Below, piece by piece: positions 24,917-35,300 of a stretch of 64,000 nucleotides of DNA; the stretch's first letter is position 1; each line of letters begins with the position of its first letter. Origin of the DNA: an uncultured Fibrobacter sp. (GTDB taxonomy: Bacteria > Fibrobacterota > Fibrobacteria > Fibrobacterales > Fibrobacteraceae); assembly GCA_947165045.1 (NCBI GenBank), contig CAMUYW010000001.1:86911-150910 (forward strand). Direction: 5' to 3'. The notes under the pieces are model-generated. The model did not search any database. It was not told the DNA's origin and saw only the letters and a program-made list of their open reading frames with translations. Position numbers and translations under genes: made by a program.

Positions 24917-27900
24917 ATGATAAAGAAGGATACGAACCAACAATCATGGATTGAAAAAAGCAACGCCATCATCGAATCTATGGCGGACGAATTTGATTGC
25001 GTCTGCTATGTGGATTTGAATAAAGATCCCGAAGATGATGATGTTGAAATTTTTCATGCAAGCCAGTTCCTTGTGGCTCGTGTCCCTGCGCTTCGCAATG
25101 AGCGTAATCTTCGCAAACGCTTAAGTCTCATATGCAATAATTTTGTTTGTGAAGATGACCGTGAATTTTTTTGTAAAAATACGCGTCGCGAAGTTATCGT
25201 TGAAAATCTCGAAAAGAATTCTCAGTATTTAGTTCCGTTTAAGTGCAATCTTGATGACGCTGAAGTTTATTTCCAGATGGGCTTCTTCGCTGATCGAAAT
25301 GCGGATAAGACACTTAAAGGATTTGTCTTGAGATTGCGCAATGTCGACCGAGACATTCGTTCGAAGCAGCGTTACGAACTTGAACGCCACCTTAATGAAA
25401 GCATCATCATGAAATTTGGCGAACAGGTGGAATCGGTGTTCGTTTTTAATCCTGTGAGGAAAACGTTCAGAACGCTTTATTGCAAGGAAGAACTCAAGGG
25501 ACTTTTTCCGGCCAGTGGTAAACTTGATGGCGCAAGAAGCGTAGTTGCTTTAGATATTGTTCATCCGGCAGATCGCCAGGCCTTGTTGAAAGGTCTTGAA
25601 ATGGACAATATCCTTAATCGCCTTTCTAAAGAACATAGCTTCCGCTACTTGTTTCGCGATATAGCTTTGGGATATGCTCGCTGGTACGAAGTTCGTGTCA
25701 TGCGTTTTGACATTGGCGAAGAAAATGAATTCTTGGTTGGCTTTGTCAACAAAAATGAAGCGATTATCAATAAGAAAATCAATGAAAAAGTTCGTGACGA
25801 ATTTGCCGGTATTTATCTCATTAACCTAGAAGAAAAAATAATACAGGTTATTCGTAAATCCAAGTTCTATAGCAGCTATCCGTCTAAAAGTGTTTTTAAT
25901 TTCAATGATGGCTTAAAAGCTGCTTTGTCTGTAGTTCATGAAGATTCTCGTGAAGAATGGAAAAAATTAGGTGATGTTGAATACCTGAAACAGGTGTTTG
26001 CGCGCGAGGATAGCCGCGAATTAATATACAAGCACTTGGATGAGAACGGCTCTTATTTTTGGTGCCGTAGCGTTTTTAGAGTCCTTGATCGAGATGATGG
26101 CGTTCCTGTAACGCTTGTGATGACCAATACGGTCGTGGATAGGGACCAGTCCGAACGACTTGGGTTGAACGAAAAATTGGCCCGCCAAAAGAGGAAACTG
26201 GAACAGAACCTTTCGATTATTGACGTGATGGCTTCGGAATATTCATCGGTCTTTTACATTGACCTTTTGACGGGGGATGTGACTCCGTATTCCATGAATG
26301 AAATGTCGGAGCGTTATTATGGCGCTATGATTAGAAGTGGCGCTAAGTATGATGATGCATTTTCGAAATTTGTAAATGACTTTGTTTATGATGCCGATAA
26401 GCAGAGAATGCTTGAGGCTGGTAATGTTGAAAATATCAAGGCTTTCCTTAGCAAGAATAAAACTTGTGTAACGCTTTTCCGCTCAACAATTTCTGGGCAA
26501 ATGCGTTATAGCGAAATGAAATATGTCAAAGTGGGCGCTGAAGACGAGAACCCTACAGCGATGGTGGTTGCTTTTGCCAATCGCGATGAAGAGGTGGGTG
26601 CGCGCTTTGTTTACGAAAAAATCATGGCAGAATACGAGGCGATTCTTCTTTGCGATTTGTCTAACGATTCTGTTCGTGAAATTTTGCCGGCGAGAACCAT
26701 TGACTTTGGCGATGAAGTTCAAAGGCGTTCCTGTTCTTATCGCGCTTATCGGATGTTCCATGTTGTTGATGATGAATACAAGGACGAATGGCTTCGTTTA
26801 GCAAGTCCGCAATATATTCAGAAATTGCTGGCTCATGATGATCGCCGTGAATTGCTCTTTAAAGCATCTTGCTTAAAAAATCCGTGGCTGAGTTTTATGA
26901 TGCAAGTCGTTGAACGCAGAGATGGTGTTGCAACGCTGATTATTTTGACGGTTGCTGCGGTTGATAAGGCTCGTGCAGAAAAGATCCAATTGAATAAAAT
27001 GATTGCGGAACAGAAAGAAGAGCTGGAACGTAATATTTCCATTATTGAAGCGCTCTCTGCTGAATATACGTCGGTCTACTACATCAATCTCGATACGGAA
27101 GAAATTACGCCGTATTCCATGAACAAGACGACCGCGAACTCGTTCGGTGAAACCTTCAAGCGAAACGTCAAGTATTCATCGGCATATTCTGTTTATGTCG
27201 ATAAGTTTGTGAGTGGAATTTACAAGAATCGCATGCTCCAAGCGGGTTCCATCAAGAATATCCGTGAACAACTTGCCAATCGCAAAAGCTTTAATACCAT
27301 GTATGTGAACTTTCTCAATCGCTATTGTGAGATGAAGTTCGTGAAAGTCGGTGATTCGGAACATCCTGAATTTGTGGCCCTTGGTTTTGCGGATAAGGAT
27401 GATGTTTTGCGTAAGGAAATCCAGCAACAGGCCGTGATTCAGGGACTTGCCGAAGACTTTGACTTGGTGTGCTATATTGATGCGGTGTCCATGCGAGAAA
27501 ATGTTTACCGTTGTACGGATCTTTTCCCGCGTTTATTGCCAGAGTGGCTTAGAATCAAGGGCTTCAATGAACGTCTTGGCTGTATTGCTGAAAGATTCGT
27601 ATGTAAAGATGATCGCGAAGGGTTCTTGAAGTCTACGCGTAAAGATGTTATTCTTGAAAATCTTAGAAATAAAAACGCGTACTATGTGAATTTTAAGGCC
27701 GATGTCTTTGGGCATGTGGAATATTGGCAAGTTAAATTTGTGTTGACAGCGACAAATCCTGTGCAGATTGTCGCAGGTTTCCATAGTGTTGACGAAGAAA
27801 CGCGCAAGCAAAAGAAAGACCAGGAAGCATTGGAATTGGCCTTGCAAATGGCTAATTCTGCAAGCCGTGCAAAGACGACGTTCCTCAACAACATGAGCCA

Positions 27901-29410
27901 TGATATCCGTACGCCGATGAATGCTATTATCGGGTTTACGGGGCTTGCTGCAGAGCATATAGACAACAAAGAACAGGTCGCCGATTATCTCTCCAAAATT
28001 GGGCAATCTTCGGAGCACTTGCTTGCTTTGATCAATGACGTTCTCGATATGAGCCGCATTGAATCGGGCAAGATGAATATTTGCAACCGCCCAGAAAGTC
28101 TTTCGGATGTTATTCACACGTTAAAGGGTATTGTCCTTTCGGATGTGCGTTCTCGACAGCAGCAGTTTGTTATTGAACTAGAAGACGTTTGCAACGAAAA
28201 GATTTTATGCGACAAGTTGCGCTTGAATCAGGTGCTGTTGAATGTCGTGTCCAATGCGATTAAGTACACGCCGGAAAAAGGTGCTGTATCGATGAACATC
28301 AAGGAAATGCCGGCAGAACCGGGTTATGGCATTTATGAATTCCTGGTGAAAGATAATGGCATTGGTATGAGCGAGGATTTCTTGGGACAAATTTTTGCTC
28401 CGTTTACTCGAGTCAATTCGTCGACGGTGAGCGGTATTCAGGGGACAGGCCTTGGCATGTCCATTACGAAGAATATCGTGGATATGATGGGTGGCACGAT
28501 CAAGATTTCTAGCCAAGAACATGTGGGGACAGAAGTCCTCATGACTTTCAAGTTTAAACTTAGTGAATCGGCCGCTCATAGTGAACGTGGTAAGTTTAGT
28601 GGAACCCATTGCTTGCTTGTGAACGATTGCCGGAATGCTTGCAAGACCGTTGTGGATTCTTTGACGAGGGAAAACTTGCGCTTTGACATGTGCGTGTCGG
28701 GCGAAGAAGCGCTTGCTTGCATTGAAAAGTCTCGTTTGGAAAATGATGATTATAGCTTGATTTTAATTGACTGGAATATGCCCGAGATGAAGGGTATCCA
28801 GATAACGCGCCAAATCCGTAAGATTGTGGGTACGGCAAAGCCAATTGTTGTACTCACGTCTTACGATTGGATTGATATTGAAAAAGAGGCGCTTGATGCT
28901 GGTGTGACATCGTTCTTTGCGAAGCCTTTATTCCCATCGGATTTGCAACATCTTTTGTTGAAATTCTGTGGTGGTTCTCCTGATTTGAAACTTGTTGAGA
29001 CACGTTCACTTAAACCGAAAAAGTTTGATTTTACGGGCCGAAAAGTGATGCTTGTCGAAGACAATGTCCTTAATCGAGAAATTTCTACGGAAATTCTAGA
29101 AGATCGTGGTATTGAAGTTACTGCGATGGAAAGCGGCAACCTTGCTGTGGAAAAACTCAAGTATTCATCTGTCCTGTATGATGCCATTTTGATGGATATT
29201 CAGATGCCGGGAATAGATGGCTATGAGGCGACGCGTCAGATTCGTAAGTTGAAAAATAAGGATATCGCAAATATCCCAATTATTGCCATGACGGCAAATG
29301 CGTTTGAAGAAGATAAACGAGCTGCAATGGAAGCTGGCATGAACGATCATGTCGCAAAGCCCGTGAATGTTGACGTGCTCTGTGCAACTCTTGCGAAATA
29401 CTTTCACTAA
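24917..29410 (+). CDS. Giant hybrid sensor histidine kinase with tandem PAS-like modules and two receiver domains
   Basis: A 1497-residue cytoplasmic hybrid kinase with no membrane segment. Residues 1 to about 960 hold six or seven recurring PAS-like units. Each opens with a pattern like EFDCVCYVDL, EFAGIYLINL, EYSSVFYIDL, EYEAILLCDL, EYTSVYYINL or DFDLVCYIDA (starts near 22, 295, 443, 572, 712 and 845). HisKA follows with the phospho-acceptor in NNMSHDIRTPMNAI (His near 995), then HATPase_c with DNGIGM and GTGLGMSI, then two receiver domains: LILIDWNMPEMKG (Asp near 1285) and AILMDIQMPGIDGYEA (Asp near 1427). No DNA-binding output domain, so a separate partner should exist. SD GGAGAAAAG and a TATATT box at 24893-24898 precede it. 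Confidence 0.92.
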   Translation: MIKKDTNQQSWIEKSNAIIESMADEFDCVCYVDLNKDPEDDDVEIFHASQFLVARVPALRNERNLRKRLSLICNNFVCEDDREFFCKNTRREVIVENLEKNSQYLVPFKCNLDDAEVYFQMGFFADRNADKTLKGFVLRLRNVDRDIRSKQRYELERHLNESIIMKFGEQVESVFVFNPVRKTFRTLYCKEELKGLFPASGKLDGARSVVALDIVHPADRQALLKGLEMDNILNRLSKEHSFRYLFRDIALGYARWYEVRVMRFDIGEENEFLVGFVNKNEAIINKKINEKVRDEFAGIYLINLEEKIIQVIRKSKFYSSYPSKSVFNFNDGLKAALSVVHEDSREEWKKLGDVEYLKQVFAREDSRELIYKHLDENGSYFWCRSVFRVLDRDDGVPVTLVMTNTVVDRDQSERLGLNEKLARQKRKLEQNLSIIDVMASEYSSVFYIDLLTGDVTPYSMNEMSERYYGAMIRSGAKYDDAFSKFVNDFVYDADKQRMLEAGNVENIKAFLSKNKTCVTLFRSTISGQMRYSEMKYVKVGAEDENPTAMVVAFANRDEEVGARFVYEKIMAEYEAILLCDLSNDSVREILPARTIDFGDEVQRRSCSYRAYRMFHVVDDEYKDEWLRLASPQYIQKLLAHDDRRELLFKASCLKNPWLSFMMQVVERRDGVATLIILTVAAVDKARAEKIQLNKMIAEQKEELERNISIIEALSAEYTSVYYINLDTEEITPYSMNKTTANSFGETFKRNVKYSSAYSVYVDKFVSGIYKNRMLQAGSIKNIREQLANRKSFNTMYVNFLNRYCEMKFVKVGDSEHPEFVALGFADKDDVLRKEIQQQAVIQGLAEDFDLVCYIDAVSMRENVYRCTDLFPRLLPEWLRIKGFNERLGCIAERFVCKDDREGFLKSTRKDVILENLRNKNAYYVNFKADVFGHVEYWQVKFVLTATNPVQIVAGFHSVDEETRKQKKDQEALELALQMANSASRAKTTFLNNMSHDIRTPMNAIIGFTGLAAEHIDNKEQVADYLSKIGQSSEHLLALINDVLDMSRIESGKMNICNRPESLSDVIHTLKGIVLSDVRSRQQQFVIELEDVCNEKILCDKLRLNQVLLNVVSNAIKYTPEKGAVSMNIKEMPAEPGYGIYEFLVKDNGIGMSEDFLGQIFAPFTRVNSSTVSGIQGTGLGMSITKNIVDMMGGTIKISSQEHVGTEVLMTFKFKLSESAAHSERGKFSGTHCLLVNDCRNACKTVVDSLTRENLRFDMCVSGEEALACIEKSRLENDDYSLILIDWNMPEMKGIQITRQIRKIVGTAKPIVVLTSYDWIDIEKEALDAGVTSFFAKPLFPSDLQHLLLKFCGGSPDLKLVETRSLKPKKFDFTGRKVMLVEDNVLNREISTEILEDRGIEVTAMESGNLAVEKLKYSSVLYDAILMDIQMPGIDGYEATRQIRKLKNKDIANIPIIAMTANAFEEDKRAAMEAGMNDHVAKPVNVDVLCATLAKYFH

Positions 29411-29754
29411 AGTTTTTGAACGCCGTTGTCGAATTCAACGGTGAACCATTTTTCTTCGATGACTTCGTAATCGGAGCCGCCGTTGAAAACATTGGCGTTG
29501 CCGTAAACTTCGTAACCTTTACGCATGGATACTTTGCAAGCGAATTTTTCGGAAAGGAGTTTGCAAACGGCGGAAACGTCGGCTTCGGGGATGTTTTGAC
29601 TCTCGGCGATGCCGCGAAGATTTACGCCGATGCAGTCGCTGAATTTACGGAGTGAAAACTTGTAGCCTTTGTACGTAAAATCGGAATCTACGTTCACGGC
29701 AAGCGTATCTGCGTTGCAAAAAATAGAACCTATGACACTGTATTCGTAATCCAT
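29407..29754 (-). CDS. Small protein of unknown function
   Basis: A 115-residue protein (MDYEYSVIGSIFCNADTLAVNVDSD...), with no signal or membrane segment. Its stop codon overlaps the histidine kinase stop by 4 nt in convergent orientation. Codon use and amino-acid composition look genuine, and no larger frame competes on the plus strand. I do not recognise a family. Confidence 0.55.
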   Translation of the reverse strand: MDYEYSVIGSIFCNADTLAVNVDSDFTYKGYKFSLRKFSDCIGVNLRGIAESQNIPEADVSAVCKLLSEKFACKVSMRKGYEVYGNANVFNGGSDYEVIEEKWFTVEFDNGVQKL

Positions 29755-29862
29755 TGCGATAAAGATAGATAATTGTTGGACCTGTCAGCCGATAAAATTT
29801 TGCAAACTGTGCAAAATGACATAATTAGACATTAACTATTTATATATTTGGATTGAGGTATA

Positions 29863-30999
29863 ATGATGGATATGACTTCTTTGATTGTTGCTACGGTTGC
29901 TGTTGTTGCTTTTGCGATTGGTTCTTTGGTGGGGGCGCTTGTGGCGCACAAAATGGCTCGCTCAGTCCATGCGGATCGCGAGGCGCTTTTTAATGCGGAA
30001 CTTTCTGCGATGAAGTCGCAATTCGAGGCCGTTTCTGCACGCTTGCTCAAAGAACGCAGTGAAGAATTTAAAGGTGAAAATCGTGAGCACATGGAAACGT
30101 TTACAAAGCCTTTGCTCAAAGAGCTGGATAGCATGCGCGAAATGCTTGGGCGTGCAAAGGAAGGCAATGACAAGAATATTGCGGAACTGAATGGTGCCAT
30201 CAAGACGATGGTAGAACAATCTCGAAAGTTGGGGATTGATGCTGAAAATCTTGCGGATGCGCTCAAGAATCGTGGTAAAGTGCAGGGCGATTGGGGCGAA
30301 GTGGTTCTCTCGAATATTTTAAGCGATAGTGGCTTGCGCGAAAATCTGGAATACTTTACGCAAAAAAGTTATACGGACGAAAATGGACGTGAATTGCGCC
30401 CCGATGTGGTCGTGAAATGTTCCGATGGATCGAATGTGATTGTGGATTCGAAAGTTTCGCTTACGGCTTATACGGATTACGTTTCTGCAGAAAATGATGA
30501 AGCGCGTGAGGCTGCTTGCAAGGAAAATTTGGCAAGTATCGTAAAGCATGTGGATGAACTTGCCGATAAGAATTATCCGAAGGTTGTGCCGCATGCGGTG
30601 CCGTATGTGCTCATGTTTGTGCCGAATGAAGGTAGCTACATTTTAGCGGTAAATAAGGACCCTGCAATTGCGCAAAAGGCGTATCGCAAGGGAGTACTGA
30701 TTATCAATCCGACGAATTTGATGTTGGCGTTGAATTTGATTTTGCTGACGTGGCAAAATACGCGGCAGGAAGAAAATTGCGTGAACATCATGAAAACGGC
30801 AGAAGGTCTTTATGAAAAATTCTGCGGATTTACGGATAACTTTGTGAAAGTGGGCCGCCAATTGAATGTAGCGCAAACGACTTATGCAGATGCGCTTGCT
30901 CAGTTGAAGGATGGCAAGGGCAATATTCTTAGCCGCTTTGAAACCATGAAACAACTTGGAATTACAACCACCAAGACCATGAACGAAAAGTTGAAATAA
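29863..30999 (+). CDS. rmuC: DNA recombination protein RmuC
   Basis: A 378-residue protein with an N-terminal hydrophobic anchor (about residues 4-26), a coiled-coil region, and the RmuC core: NRGKVQGDWGEVVLSNILSDSG, RPDVVVKCSDGSNVIVDSKVSL, and MFVPNEGSYILAV. The core is a PD-(D/E)xK-like nuclease fold. RmuC limits inversion between short inverted repeats in E. coli, so its place just upstream of sbcD and sbcC, whose product cuts DNA hairpins, is fitting: all three act on palindromic DNA. A TATATT box lies at 29843-29848. sbcD starts 33 nt downstream. Confidence 0.93.
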   Translation: MMDMTSLIVATVAVVAFAIGSLVGALVAHKMARSVHADREALFNAELSAMKSQFEAVSARLLKERSEEFKGENREHMETFTKPLLKELDSMREMLGRAKEGNDKNIAELNGAIKTMVEQSRKLGIDAENLADALKNRGKVQGDWGEVVLSNILSDSGLRENLEYFTQKSYTDENGRELRPDVVVKCSDGSNVIVDSKVSLTAYTDYVSAENDEAREAACKENLASIVKHVDELADKNYPKVVPHAVPYVLMFVPNEGSYILAVNKDPAIAQKAYRKGVLIINPTNLMLALNLILLTWQNTRQEENCVNIMKTAEGLYEKFCGFTDNFVKVGRQLNVAQTTYADALAQLKDGKGNILSRFETMKQLGITTTKTMNEKLK

Positions 31000-31032
31000 T
31001 TTTATTTTTACTACGAATAGAGGCGCTCCATA

Positions 31033-32385
31033 ATGAAGTTTATCCATACCGCAGACTGGCATCTTGGCAATACAATGCACGATATTGATCGCACGCGAGA
31101 AACGGGTGCGTTTTTAGAATGGCTGAAATCGGAAATTGAAAAGGTTGGTGCTCAGGCGCTTGTCATTGCGGGAGATGTCTTCGATGTGGTGAATCCTTCG
31201 AATATTGCAAAGACTCAGTATTACAAGTTTTTGGCTTCGCTTTTAAAGACGAATTGCTCTAATGTTATTGTTGTCGGCGGCAATCATGATTCTGGAACGC
31301 TTTTGGATGCGCCTGCGGGCATTCTTGATGCTTTAAACATTAAAGTGGTTGGTTCCATCAACAATCGCAAAGTTGATGATTTGATCATTGAATTGAAAGA
31401 TGCTCAAGGTGACGCAATTGGCATTTGCTGTGCTTTGCCGTTCATGCGCGATTTGGAATTGGAACAGTTCTACAAAAATTCAGAAAAGTCTGTTGATGGT
31501 GGAAATGCGAATGCCTCTGACAGTGATTTGCTAAAGCGCCTTTATGCGGATGTGTACCGCCGTGCCGTTGAATTACGTGGAAACCGCACCATTCCCATCA
31601 TTGCGACGGGGCATTTGTATGCATCGAACCTTTCGGGCCGCGATGCAGAAATTTCTGACGTGCGCGCGGGACTCGATAACGTTACTGAAAATGCAAATAC
31701 GCTTGCCGGCGAAAATGCCGCGGTATCCGAAACTTCCGTTGACGATGGTGTTCGCGAAGTTGTAGGAACGCTTGGCAATGTTGATGTTTCTACGTTCCCA
31801 AGTGAACTTGATTACGTTGCGCTTGGGCATATTCACTATACGTCCATGGTCGCCAAGAATCCGAAAGTGCGCTATTCCGGTTCTCCGTTCGTGATGGGCT
31901 TTGACGAAGCGAATTGCAAACGCTATGTGCTTGCGGTTGATGTGGAGCAAGGTGATGCTCCGTCTGTCGAAAAAATTGAAGTTCCGAAAGCCGTTCGCTT
32001 TGAACAGTTCAAAGGTGATGTCGAAACGCTCAAGCAAAAATTGCGCAACTTAGAAAAAGAGTTGATTGCAAAACCGATGGAAACGTATGTCGATTTACTT
32101 TTGACGTCGGGCGAATTTGTGAGCTTGAATGATGCGTTGGAAGCAGAAGAATCGGGCAAGCATTTTGTGGTCAAGCGCCACCGCATTTCGCGAGATGTTT
32201 TGCGTGGGGTTGCGAGCTTTGATGATTGCGTGGAATCGACAAAGCAATACACTAAAGAAGATTACTTTAGAATGTTGATTGCTTCGAATCTTCAGGAAAA
32301 TGATGAATCCGATGCTGTGAAAAATCATTACGATAAGTTTATTAGTTTGTTTAATGAAGCGGTAAGCAAAGCGCACGAAGGGTAG
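31033..32385 (+). CDS. sbcD: Exonuclease SbcCD, nuclease subunit D
   Basis: A 450-residue Mre11-type metallophosphoesterase subunit that cuts hairpins and double-strand ends together with SbcC. Metal-ligand motifs in order: FIHTADWHLG (residues 4-13), VIAGDVFDVVN, VVGGNHDSG, TGHLY, and YVALGHIHY. The C-terminal cap and SbcC-binding region are present. It is longer than many SbcD proteins because of an extra stretch near residues 210-245 (TENANTLAGENAAVSETSVDD). sbcC begins 4 nt after its stop. Confidence 0.95.
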   Translation: MKFIHTADWHLGNTMHDIDRTRETGAFLEWLKSEIEKVGAQALVIAGDVFDVVNPSNIAKTQYYKFLASLLKTNCSNVIVVGGNHDSGTLLDAPAGILDALNIKVVGSINNRKVDDLIIELKDAQGDAIGICCALPFMRDLELEQFYKNSEKSVDGGNANASDSDLLKRLYADVYRRAVELRGNRTIPIIATGHLYASNLSGRDAEISDVRAGLDNVTENANTLAGENAAVSETSVDDGVREVVGTLGNVDVSTFPSELDYVALGHIHYTSMVAKNPKVRYSGSPFVMGFDEANCKRYVLAVDVEQGDAPSVEKIEVPKAVRFEQFKGDVETLKQKLRNLEKELIAKPMETYVDLLLTSGEFVSLNDALEAEESGKHFVVKRHRISRDVLRGVASFDDCVESTKQYTKEDYFRMLIASNLQENDESDAVKNHYDKFISLFNEAVSKAHEG

Positions 32386-32389
32386 TAAG

Positions 32390-35300
32390 ATGAAAATTAA
32401 GAAGATTGAATTTTGCAATATCAACTCCCTTGTCGGCGAATGGACTATTGATTTTGAATCTCCGGACTTTGCGAAAAGCGGCATGTTTTGTATTTCGGGC
32501 CCGACTGGTTCTGGAAAAACTTCGATTCTTGATGCGATTTGCCTTGGCTTGTACGGCAAGACGCCGCGTTTGGGCGCTATTGTGGGCGATACGAATGAAG
32601 TGATGACCTATGGCGCAAAAAATTGCTATGCAAAAGTGACTTTTGAGTGTGGCGCTACAGTATATTCTGCGCGTTGGGAACAGCATCGATCTGCGAGGAC
32701 GAATAAACTCCAAAAGTATTCTTGGGTGCTAACGAACGAAACTTCGCAAACGGTAGAATCTTCGTTCTCGAAGCAGTCTGAAATTGAAGCAACGATGACT
32801 CGCGTAATTGGCCTTGACTTTGGTCAGTTTACCAAGTCGATGATGCTTGCTCAGGGCGAATTCAACAAGTTCCTAAAGTGTAATGAAAATGAACGCGCCG
32901 CGATTCTTGAAAAACTCACAGGCGATGGAATCTATAGAAAGATTGCCGTTGCAGTCCATGATTTATACGCTAGTGCCAATAAAGCTGTAGAAGATATTGA
33001 AAGTAAAATTGGCGATGTAAGTTTATTGAGTGATGAAGAGCTTGCTGAATTGAGTGCGAAAATCGCGGACGCAGAGTTGCAAAAGAAAACGCTTGCTGAA
33101 GAAACGGAACGGCTGCTTTATATTTGCACGTGGTTTGAAAATCTGCATGGCTTTGAAAAGCTTTTGTCAGAATCGAAAAGTCAGTTAGAAAAAGCGGAAA
33201 ACGCGCGATCGGAATTTGAACCGAATCGTAAAAAATTGGAGCATGCATTGCATGCGCAAGAAGTCGAATCGTCGTTTGTGGAATTCAAATCGATTCTCGA
33301 TAATCTTGCTCGCATGAAATTACAACTTGATGAGAATAAGAAAAATCTCCCTGCGGCTGCGGAGAATTTTAAGCAGGCATCGGAGAAAAATCGCGAGGCT
33401 CAAGCTGCTTTTGAAAAGTGCAAGGCGGATTATTTTGCAAGTGAATCTGTGTGGGAACAAGTCTCATCGCTTGATGTCGATATTCGAAATGCGCGAGTAC
33501 AACTGAAAAACGCAAAGGATGCTGTTGCAAAATTTGCAGGCGAATCAGAAGAAGCGCAAAAGAAAATTGATGGTGTGGACAAGCGGATTTTTGATAATGA
33601 GCAGGCGCTAGAAAAAGTTGAAAAGTACATTGCCGAAAATCAGAAAGACGAAGCTATTGATGGCCAAATTTCACTTTTGAAATCGCAGATTGCAGAATGG
33701 AAAACGGAAAACGAGAATGTATCTGCTGAAGCGCAAAAACTTGAAACGTTAAAAAAGTCTTTGCAAGATCTTGATGCTGATTTCGAAAGGCAAAAGCTCG
33801 ATTTGCAAACATTGCAGGAATACTTGGCGCAACATCAAACAGATGCCGAACTTGTAAATGTCCTCCCTGAAATGAGCGGTTTAGCAAACGATGCTGAACG
33901 CCATCACAAAGAATTTGAACGCTTACAAGGCGAATTTGATTCAAAGCAAAAGCAACTTGAAAATGTTTGTGCGGAAAGTGCGCAAACTCTTGAAAAGTTG
34001 ACTGCTTTGCAAAAAGACAAAGAAACGATTATTCAAGAGGATATTCCTGTTGTTGTCGCTGAATTGCGCCGTAACTTGAAACCTGGCGAAGCTTGCCCTG
34101 TCTGCGGATCTCGTGAACACGTTTCTTGTGAGGATGCTACAAAAATTGAAAATGGCGCAGACCGCCTCAATGATTTTGCGGATAAATTGCGTAAAATCAA
34201 TGGCGAAATGGAACAAATCCAGCGTACGCTAGATAGCTTTGCTACGCAACAAAAACATTTTGAAGAAGTGTTAGCCGAAAGTGCGCGAAAGCAAAAAGAC
34301 GAATCTACAGCAGAAACGTATGCACTCGAACAACTCAACGCAAAACTCGAACCGTGGAAAAAAACTGCAATACTTGAAACAACGCGTGCCATCTTGCAAG
34401 AACTTTCTGAATTGAAAAATGCATACTTGCAGAAAAAAGAAAAAGCCGATGCTTTGCAGAACGAAGTCAATCATGCTGCGGTGAATCGTGCAAGCCTTGT
34501 TGGTAACGCCAATCTTGCAGAAGAATCCCTTAAGAAATCGCAATCGAAAGTGCAAAAACTCTCGCAAGAAATCGAAACAATTTTTGCAGAATGGTTCTCG
34601 AACATCCGTATGGAAGATGTTGATGCGTTGCTCGCTGAATTGGAAAAGAAAAATGTTTGGTGGAAAAAAGCACAGGAGAAAAAAACTAAAGTCGAGAATG
34701 ACTTGAACATGGACCGCTCCGCGAAAACTCAGCATCAAGAAAATCTTGTGCAAGCCCAAATGCGCCGAGATGATGCGACTGCCAAACAAAATGAAATTCA
34801 ACAAAATCTAGATACGCTCGATGCAAAACGCAAAGAACTCTTTGGCGAAAAATCTGTAGAAGTGGAGCGCAATAAGGCGCGAACTTTACGCGAAGCTGCG
34901 GAAACATTGGCGAATGAAACGCTTCGCAAAGAGCAACAAATGCGCGAAGAAAAAATGTCGCTTGACAATTCCATCGCGGAGCTTGGCTGCCGCATTGCAG
35001 AAACGGAACCGAAACTTGCGCAGTTGCAGGCGAACTTCCTTGAAAACCTTTCCGCTAAAGGCTTTGCGGATGAACAAGAATTTATCGCTGCAAAACTTCC
35101 TGAAGCCGAACGTAAATCGCTCCAGCAATTGCAAAAGAATGTGGATGATAATTTGACAACTGCGCAAACTTCGGTCAAGAATTTTAATGACCAGTTGGCG
35201 CGACATCTAGAGAAACGCGACTTCGAAGAATCCGAAGAAATTGCAAAGCAAAATCGCGACACGGCGAAAGCGAAACTGAACGAGTGCACTGTAAATCTTG

